Both the position numbers and the translations under genes were made by a program. From assembly GCA_015680685.1 (NCBI GenBank), contig MNCI01004927.1, positions 1,023,545 through 1,079,790 on the forward strand: a stretch of DNA of 56,246 bases. The letters are read 5' to 3'. How positions within the stretch are numbered: the first letter of the stretch is position 1; every line of letters starts with the position of its first letter. The notes beneath the pieces were generated by a model. That model saw only the letters and a program-made list of their open reading frames with translations, made no database searches and was not told where the DNA came from. This stretch comes from Gnetum montanum. Its lineage: Eukaryota; Streptophyta; Gnetopsida; Gnetales; Gnetaceae. Of the stretch, positions 49,457-56,246 are shown piece by piece.

Positions 49457-50787
49457 ACTCCCATGTGCTGCTGCTGGATTCACCGAGAGCAATAATAAAG
49501 CAGCACCAAGCTGCCGCTAAAAGCTTCCAGACGGGTCAATGCAGAAAAGGCAAAGGCAAATCCTCCTGCTGCAGCTAAAAAACAGACACAACACGTCGAT
49601 CTCGATTTCGATGATGCACTTTGACAATAATCACATCACAGATCCACTCAAAGGTATCGTCTGTCGCAGCAATTATCGAAACTTCTCAACACTTCCTTTT
49701 CAACAACGGAACGAGATGAATAATAAAATACAAAAAAGATTTATAACAAGATAAAAAAGGGGGAATTGATTACCGCGATGGATTTCAAAAAAGTTTTGTC
49801 ATCGCATATACGGTGGCTGTTACGGACTAGTAGTAGTAGACGGAGGAGTAAGTAGTAGTCATCCGTCGGCGTGACAGATGTTGCTGTTGAGAAATTGCCG
49901 CTGTTTCAGCAAATATTTCTGGTTTTATGTTATATCTATTAGTTCGGACCGATTCCGTCGTCCGCCGCTGCTGCTGCCAAACGAATCCGACTCAAACTTT
50001 GCGGACAACAACGCGGTCAACATCTATTGTTTTACTCAAGCATTTTTTAATTTCGTTCTCGTTTTCAAACTTTCATTCTTTCTTTTGATATCTATCACGG
50101 CAACGCGTTCTGCAAATTAATGGAAACAAAATCAGGGCCAATATCTATCGTTTTGAGCAAAAATTTTTCGTTTTCGTTTCCATTCTTCCATTTTTCTTTT
50201 TTATGCAATGCGTTCTGTCAATTAAAGGAAAGTCAGGCCAAATGGACAGGGATTGCGACGCTTGAGGGGCACTTATTATTAAGGAAAGGAGTAATGCATT
50301 GCTTCGCTGCATCTGAAAATGAAATTCATTTCATAATCGTAATCATGAGAAGATGGAATGGAATTGAATGGATTGCTGCGTCCGTCCGTTTTTGCATGGC
50401 GCCGTGCTGACCTTGTCGTGTATGCACGTCCTCTTTTTATCATATTTATATGCTTTGCATTACTATGCAAATATGATTCGCTTGGGCTTTCTGCTACATA
50501 TTCTTCGACCAAACCAAGTCATCCTGTCACGTTTTGCTTTTTGGAGATGTAACCTTTTGGCGCTGCAATTCAATGTAATGTGGATTTGTTTCTGCTCACT
50601 CACTCGCTAAACATCAACTTTTGATGTTTGCCACTTCAGCATAACAATTTAGACATTAACATGAGCTTTTCACCTTGGAATATGAATGAGAGCATAACTA
50701 GTAAGTTACTTCTTGTTTTGCTTTTGCTCGAGTTTTATTAACGTATGGGGTTTGTTATAATCTACGGGTGCTTATCATCAAAGTTTT
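49457..50787 (-). other. Formin 5' leader/promoter region and spacer
   Basis: Directly upstream of the formin start on the minus strand, with CAG/CTG-rich and GTA-rich stretches (49.45-49.6 and 49.83-49.86 kb) as is common in plant leaders. The remainder to 50787 shows no recognisable gene. A transcription start cannot be placed. Confidence 0.4.
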
Positions 50788-50905
50788 TAACTACTTTAGT
50801 GGTATAGGGTCCCCCCTAGTAGTATAGGGTCCCGCCTAGTAACTTTAGGGCACATGTTTGATTTTACAAGTAACATTGAGTTATAAACTTCTATGAATTT
50901 TGGAA
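50788..50905 (+). mobile_element. tRNA-derived SINE copy with internal A-box-region duplication
   Basis: CTACTTTAGTGGTATAGGG is followed by a second TAGTAGTATAGGGTCCCGCC, then the B-box-like GTTTGATTTTA, CATTGAGTTATAAACTTCTA and TGAATTTTGG. The tail matches the copy at 19604-19722. Confidence 0.6.
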
Positions 50906-51522
50906 TATACCTATCATTAAATATCTAATCATGATTTCTTAAATGCCTTACCTATGAAAGATTTTCAATGCCTATATTATATCTCTTATGATTAATGTAA
51001 TACCTGGTAACAAAAAATCACATGGTAACATATTGAGCTGCCGGCGTCCGTACCCACCCGTTCTCTGCCGTTTTTTGACCTCGCGGCGGTGACGTGGACT
51101 TGGTTCTGCGCCTGGGCTTGGGAGAACAACGCCAGCATTAGCAGCCTGGCGTGCGGTGAAAGGCCGGCTGTTCACAATTTTGTTCCGCCTGCGATTTTGC
51201 GCCGCGGGATTCTGTTTTTTCATAGTTGATACGCGACTGCTCGATATCTCAACCTCTACAGTCGCGTCCCGGCGTTGCAGTTCCAGATATAGCGAATTCC
51301 TTGCAATACAGGGTTTCAGAATTGCAGATTCAGACAACATTTGTCTGAAACGAAGGCAGAGCAAGGAACGGAGATTGGATCGGATAGGATCAGGGTGCCC
51401 TAGCAGATCTCGGGCAAATCTCGCTGCCTGTGAGATCGAATCGGATCTTGCTGCCTGTTTTGTTTTGTGATCGTGGACGAGAAGGCTCTTTGACCTGTTT
51501 TAGATCAGCTCCTTCGATTGCC

Positions 51523-52571
51523 ATGTCGCCAAATGGTGGCTCCACTTCTTCCGAGCCATTCTATGAGCTTCTTGATGATTTGTTCGAATTTATCACCCAC
51601 GACATTTCCAGCAGGTATGTCTTTGTGCAAATTTTAGGCTACCTGCCCTGCTCTTCTAGTTTTTTGCATCATGTCAACTTTGTTTGGAAAGATCGTGGTT
51701 TGATAGCTTCACATGTTCGTTATTTATCTAATTCTTTTCTACTTGTTGAGTTTATTAACTCAGAGATGGTCTCTGAAGCTCTTAGCATTAGTGTCTTTCA
51801 CCATCGTCATGCTTTATTGATTATTCGCAAGTGGACTCCTTCTCTCAACCCAACTTCTCCTAATTTCAGAAAGTCCCTTGTTTTGTAGAGTTACTGAATC
51901 TCCCCTTGATTTTCGAAAGAGTTGAAAGGGATATTGTGTCTCAGCTTGGATTAATCAAACACACTGAATCCTTAGGTACATCTAGTGGCCTTCGCAGGAC
52001 TCGATATATGATTGAAGTGGACTTAGATTCTCTTAAACGTGAACTTATTTTGCGTGTAGGTGGTATTAACTATATGCAAAAGGTGGTCTATTACAACCTT
52101 CCCAACTCTTGTCACTACTGCCACCAAGAGGGTCATATGTTTGTCTCATGCCCCTTTATGCTAAGAAAGAAGGCAGCATAAGCACGATCACAACAATCCT
52201 CCCCTACTGATCCTAAGGTTTCCTCTATTAGCAACAAGGCTCCTCCCACACCTAGATCTCAAAGTAAGGTTACCAAAAAGCCACCTCCTCATGCTTCTTC
52301 ATTAGCTAAGGGAAAACACTCATACGTTTTTACGGCTTCTAACAACCCTCCTATTGATGATGACGGATTTCAAACAGTTCCCATCAGTAGGAAACGTCGG
52401 GGTATGCCTTTTACCAACGACGTTACACTTCAGTCCAACCAATCCACTCAAACTCTCTTACTCACCTACAATCCCTTTACTACCATTGATCACAACCAGG
52501 AAATGATTTCTTTAGACATTGTTAACTCTGCAACTAGGGCGGGGGCCTCCTCCCCCTTCTCTGGATGTTAG
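51523..52571 (+). pseudogene. LINE 3 ORF1: DUF4283-like plus CCHC zinc knuckle, one frameshift and one stop
   Basis: The ATG at 51523 opens MSPNGGSTSSEPFYELLDDL, then NFVWKDRGLIASHVRYLSNS, FLLVEFINSEM and LIIRKWTPSLNP, the layout of plant LINE ORF1 proteins that bind the element RNA. The frame stops at 51888. The homologous continuation (VPCFVELLNLPLIFERVERD) is in a neighbouring frame from about 51868, so one indel separates the halves. The knuckle CHYCHQEGHMFVSC fits C-x2-C-x4-H-x4-C. A TAA at 52179-52181 interrupts the same frame, which then stays open through a Pro/Ser/Lys-rich tail to TAG at 52569-52571. The last seven bases overlap the ORF2 ATG. Two lesions only. Confidence 0.8.
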
Positions 52572-55500
52572 TCTATTCTTGGAATGTTCGGGGGCTCTCC
52601 AATCACCTCCGAACACGGGTGGTCGGTGCTTTTATTCACTCTCGACCTTTGCTTCCTGACTTCCTTCTCCTGCAAGAGGTTAAAATTTCTACTTTGGATG
52701 CAATTATTGCAGGCAATAGCATCCTACCTGACTCTATTGTTTTTTCCACAAATCATATTACTGGTTTAGGTGGTGCAGCCCTTATTATCAATAAATCCTG
52801 GTCTAACAAAATTCTCTCTCATGGTAGTCACACCTCTTTTGTTTGGGCTACTCTTCAAGATGCTTCTGGTCCTTTCGGCATTTGTAATATTTATGCTCCC
52901 ACTACTCCTACCACTAGGGCCAGTGTTTGGCAGTCTCTCCTTCATAGTCTACCTAACATTCCTTGGCTCTTTGGAGGTGATTTTAATATGATCGAACATC
53001 CTTATGATAAAGTTGGTGGAGCCTCTTCTCAACTTACCAGCCTCGAGCTTTCTAGTTGGAGTGATGTTAAGGAGCACTTTTGTCTCTCTGATGCTGCCAG
53101 CTCTAACGTGAATCGTGAAGGTTGGTTTACTTGGTACAACCTTAGGATTGGTGCTGATCGCATTTGTGAGCGACTTGATCGATTTTATTTCTCTAGTTAT
53201 TCCTCATGGTTTTGTGATGGTCGTGTTAAGGTCCACCTTGATGCTACCCTCTCAGACCACTTTCCAATTTCTCTCACTTTGACCTTTGGTTCTAAATCTT
53301 TAGCTCAACATCGCCAACTTTTTCGCATGAATGCCTCTTTATTTCTTACTCCTTCTGGTAAAGGTCTTTTGACATCTCTTTGGAATGCAGAGAGAAGGCC
53401 ATCAGGCAATTTAGGTTGGATTGACTGGTGGTTGCGTGCCACTTCTCGTATTCGCAACTTTGCTCGCTGGTTGGGCAAGCAATATGCTAAGAAACGTAGG
53501 TCTATTGAGGCGAATGTTAGTTCTAAATTGCAACAACTTAACTCTGCACTTCAACATGACCCTTTTAATGTTGCTCTTCAACAACGGCTCACTTATGTTT
53601 GCTCAGTTAAACAAAAATGGGATATGTACTCTGCTAGAAGTGCTCTCATCAAGAGTCGTCTCAACTGGTTAAAAATTGAGGGAGAACCCTGTAAAGAGTT
53701 CTTCAAATTTTTAAAGGGTAGAGGTACTTTCCCTACTATAGAACGTTTGGAAGTGAATGGCCAACTTACCTCCGATCCTCGTGTTATAAATGGTTTTCTT
53801 GAACAACATTTTCAATGCCTCTTTGTCTCCAATGGGTTTGATCAAGATGAGTTTGCTACTAACTTAGATCACCTACCTAGTATTGTCCATAGCAGTCACA
53901 ATCATCTTCTCACTCAAGATATCTCTCTTTCTGAAATCAAGGCTGCTGTGTTTAGCCTGGGCAATGATAAAGCCCCTGGCTTTGATGGCATCCCCATTGA
54001 GTTTTTTAAGAATCATTGGGATATTGTGGGTTTAGACATCTCTTATGTTTTTGCAGAAGCCATAAATCAACAGTCTCTCGGTCCTGAGTTAAATAGAGGT
54101 GTCATCCGTCTTATTCCTAAAATAGGTGATCCTTCCTTGATTGGTAACTGGCGTCCTATCACTCTCCTTAACTCTGTTTACAAGATTTTGGCTAAATGTC
54201 TTGCTAATAGACTAAAGCTAATTATCCCTCAGATCATTACCCCAATGCAAACAGGCTTTGTTAAGGGTAGGTATATTCTTGATAATGTTGTTGCGGCTTG
54301 GGAAGGTATGCAATGGGCCGAGGACTCCAATCAAAACATTGCTTTTCTTAAGCCTGATTATGCTAAAGCATATGACAAAATTGAATGGAAATTTGTTATT
54401 GCTTGCCTTCATAAATATGGTTTTCACATTAATTTTATTAAAATGGTGGAGACTCTTTTTGCCGACGCCAATGCCCTTGTGGCTACTAACGCTGGCTTAA
54501 CTAATTGCTTCAAGCTTGAGCGCTCTATTAGGCAAGGTTGTCCTCTTGCTCCTTACCTCTTCATTCTTGCTGCGGACTTTTTGTGTCATGCTATTCATAA
54601 GGATAAGGAACAAAATTTGCTTCAAGGTATTTTCATTGATCATAATGTTCCTTCCTTATTGAATATGCACTTTACTGATGACTCATTCTTTATGATAAAA
54701 AATGATGCTCTTATTGTTGATCATCTTTTTTATCGCATTGATCAATATTGTAGACTCTCTGGCTCTCAGATTAATTGGTTCAAATCTTCTATCTTTTGCA
54801 ACAAAGAGGTTCAAGCTTGGGCGTTGTCTAAGTCTTGGCAATTTTTAGGAAAGGATCAAGTTTTTAAGCTTCTTGGCATTCCCTTTTTTTTTGGCGGATC
54901 ATCCAAAACATTATGGGATGTCACTGTGAAGAAACTTGAACAAAAGCTTATTAAGTGGAAGGAAAAGAAGCTTTCTATGGCTGGTAAATTTATTGTCTGC
55001 AAGCATATTCTCCAAGCTACCCATGTGTATTACTCTTCTTGTTGGGCTCCTAGCATCTCTGCTTATTGTCGCATTGATCAACTAGTCAAACACTTTCTTT
55101 GGAACAGCAGCCATACTAAGAAAGGATTTTGTCGAGTTGCTTGGAACGTCTGTACTTCTCATAAAGAGGACGACGGTTTGGGCCTCATTAATTGCTACAA
55201 ACAGGGCATTGTGTTATGTGCCAAATGGATGGCCAAATGCTTATCTGGCTCTGAACCTTGGAAGCTTCTTTTCCTTAAACGCATACAGCTTGGGAAGCCC
55301 AAAGGTAGTAATTATTGGAATAATACTCATTTCCTTAACTGGATTCTTTTTCCCACTGGTATTACCATTTTTGGTTCTATTGCCATCAAACACATTTGGA
55401 AGGCATGGTGTTATCTCAGTCAGTTTTGGAACTTGAACACTATCACTATTTCTTCCTCTACACTTGATAAGCTTTCTCCTTGGTGGATTCCCATTCACAA

Positions 55501-56246
55501 TGAACCTTGGGCCATTAAGTGTCCTCGTCTATGTAGCACTTGGGATAAGCTTGGCATCTCCTCCCTCTCCTCTCTTCGCATTCATAATCGTTGGATTACT
55601 TGGACTGAATGTCACCTTATTTACGGTATTAATGCTGCTCAAAAGTCTACCTTTTGTACGATTTTGGATAGCTTGAACAAAAGTGTTGTTATTCAAGACT
55701 CCCTTGGTGGTTTTTTAGATCTTTCTTGGATTTCTGGTCATCAAGTTTTTCCCTATCATTCTAAGATTGTTTACTCTCTTATTAATTCCACTACTAATAT
55801 TTGGCCTAGATTCAACCATCTTTGGCAAGTTAATCTTAATGTGCAGGTTTGGAAGCAACGTATTCAGACTATTGGGACTACTCCTACTTCTTCAAAGATT
55901 CAACATTTTCTGTGGTATCTAATTCACCAAGGTCTTCCTGTGGGTGTTCAGCGCTCTCATCTGGGGGTTCTTGACCCGCAATGTCCTATTTGTCACTGGG
56001 AAGATGCATTTACTCACTCTTTTTTTTCTTGTCCCCTTGCTCATAGCTCTTGGATTTGGTGTGGCAGGTTTTTACAGGGTTTTCGACCAAGCTTGGATGA
56101 GGTTCTTTTTGGTGACACTCCGCATCTTCAAGGCTCTTTGATTTATATCTGGTGTCGCATTCGTCCCCTTATTCTCCATACTATCTGGAAAATTCGTTGT
56201 AATGTGGTTTTTCAACGTGATTCTCCTACTAATATTCTCTCCTTGT
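52565..56246 (+). CDS. LINE 3 ORF2: APE endonuclease-reverse transcriptase, open to the window edge (partial)
   Basis: The ATG at 52565 lies in ATGTTAG, overlapping the ORF1 stop, and the frame has no stop through 56246 (about 1227 codons). Endonuclease motifs: SWNVRGL, FLLLQEVK, FGGDFNMI, LDRFYF, LSDHFPI. RT motifs: DKAPGFDGIPIEFFK, VIRLIPKIGDPS, NWRPITLLNSVYKILA, QTGFVKGRYILDN, LKPDYAKAYDKIEW, RQGCPLAPYLF, the active-site MHFTDDSFF (about 54667-54693; FTDD where most have FADD or YADD) and LLGIPFFFGG. The zinc-binding segment (QCPICHWEDAFTHSFFSCPL) is at the end. All catalytic aspartates of RT and the endonuclease N, E, D and SDH residues are present. The enzyme nicks target DNA and primes cDNA synthesis there. 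The C-terminus is not visible. Confidence 0.92.
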   Translation, partial: MLVYSWNVRGLSNHLRTRVVGAFIHSRPLLPDFLLLQEVKISTLDAIIAGNSILPDSIVFSTNHITGLGGAALIINKSWSNKILSHGSHTSFVWATLQDASGPFGICNIYAPTTPTTRASVWQSLLHSLPNIPWLFGGDFNMIEHPYDKVGGASSQLTSLELSSWSDVKEHFCLSDAASSNVNREGWFTWYNLRIGADRICERLDRFYFSSYSSWFCDGRVKVHLDATLSDHFPISLTLTFGSKSLAQHRQLFRMNASLFLTPSGKGLLTSLWNAERRPSGNLGWIDWWLRATSRIRNFARWLGKQYAKKRRSIEANVSSKLQQLNSALQHDPFNVALQQRLTYVCSVKQKWDMYSARSALIKSRLNWLKIEGEPCKEFFKFLKGRGTFPTIERLEVNGQLTSDPRVINGFLEQHFQCLFVSNGFDQDEFATNLDHLPSIVHSSHNHLLTQDISLSEIKAAVFSLGNDKAPGFDGIPIEFFKNHWDIVGLDISYVFAEAINQQSLGPELNRGVIRLIPKIGDPSLIGNWRPITLLNSVYKILAKCLANRLKLIIPQIITPMQTGFVKGRYILDNVVAAWEGMQWAEDSNQNIAFLKPDYAKAYDKIEWKFVIACLHKYGFHINFIKMVETLFADANALVATNAGLTNCFKLERSIRQGCPLAPYLFILAADFLCHAIHKDKEQNLLQGIFIDHNVPSLLNMHFTDDSFFMIKNDALIVDHLFYRIDQYCRLSGSQINWFKSSIFCNKEVQAWALSKSWQFLGKDQVFKLLGIPFFFGGSSKTLWDVTVKKLEQKLIKWKEKKLSMAGKFIVCKHILQATHVYYSSCWAPSISAYCRIDQLVKHFLWNSSHTKKGFCRVAWNVCTSHKEDDGLGLINCYKQGIVLCAKWMAKCLSGSEPWKLLFLKRIQLGKPKGSNYWNNTHFLNWILFPTGITIFGSIAIKHIWKAWCYLSQFWNLNTITISSSTLDKLSPWWIPIHNEPWAIKCPRLCSTWDKLGISSLSSLRIHNRWITWTECHLIYGINAAQKSTFCTILDSLNKSVVIQDSLGGFLDLSWISGHQVFPYHSKIVYSLINSTTNIWPRFNHLWQVNLNVQVWKQRIQTIGTTPTSSKIQHFLWYLIHQGLPVGVQRSHLGVLDPQCPICHWEDAFTHSFFSCPLAHSSWIWCGRFLQGFRPSLDEVLFGDTPHLQGSLIYIWCRIRPLILHTIWKIRCNVVFQRDSPTNILSL

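Larger units (their letters stand above)
51033..56246 (+). mobile_element. LINE 3: long, recent-looking L1-type non-LTR retrotransposon, 3' end beyond window
   Basis: The GC-rich 5' region (from about 51033) is followed by ORF1 (51523-52571, damaged) and ORF2 (52565 to the edge, undamaged). ORF1 has a DUF4283-like N-terminal region and a CCHC zinc knuckle; ORF2 has endonuclease, RT and the start of the zinc-binding domain. Protein sequence and codon texture differ from LINE 1 and LINE 2, so it is another clade. The 5' limit is judged from composition only. It lies about 1.6 kb from the formin start, in divergent orientation. Confidence 0.9.

Noticed and set aside
52584-56141. Several leucine-rich open frames on the + strand within 52.5-56.1 kb
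   Set aside because: They are out-of-frame shadows of the continuous LINE 3 ORF2 reading frame.

Overview
The window is nuclear DNA of a land plant. It has intron-rich genes with GT-AG splice sites, class II formin, 13-LOX-like and ARF families, plant-type LINEs and AT-rich spacers. The ARF combines an ARF2-like DNA-binding domain with a trans-acting siRNA target site and a complete PB1 domain. That combination fits a lineage that did not pass through the seed-plant ARF2 versus ARF3/4 split, or retains its ancestral form; a fern, or possibly a gymnosperm, is my inference and not proven.

Layout: (1) 1-12541 holds the 3' part of a lipoxygenase gene on the + strand. Its six visible exons are interrupted by a 7.2-kb intron that contains a full-length, decayed LINE on the opposite strand; a small fragment of a related LINE lies at the left edge. 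(2) 12542-25000 is gene-poor and repeat-rich, with tRNA-derived SINEs, several tandem repeats, and a 1-kb GC-richer element carrying a minus-strand core promoter and a 14-bp palindrome. (3) 25263-29775 is a complete 14-exon auxin response factor of 865 codons, with a leader rich in upstream ORFs. (4) 33493-49456 on the minus strand is a complete 17-exon class II formin of 1130 codons (PTEN-like, C2, FH1, FH2). A 7.5-kb intron in it holds a second, 5'-truncated LINE of the same clade as the LINE in the lipoxygenase intron. (5) 51.0 kb to the right edge is a third LINE of a different clade. Its ORF2 frame stays open for about 1227 codons until the window ends, with endonuclease and reverse transcriptase motifs in place.

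The genes do not form a pathway. ARF and formin are convergent, while LOX is an unrelated neighbour. The most unusual biology is (a) the shared C-terminal extension of the two intronic LINEs, where the zinc-binding domain after the reverse transcriptase is followed in frame by a domain resembling the plant mobile/transposase_32-like proteins and then a long charged coiled coil; (b) the tasiR-ARF site and the chain of overlapping upstream ORFs in the ARF; and (c) an abundant unclassified SINE family.

Exon coordinates were placed by hand. For the ARF and formin every splice phase closes and the totals are exact multiples of three, which makes those models strong.
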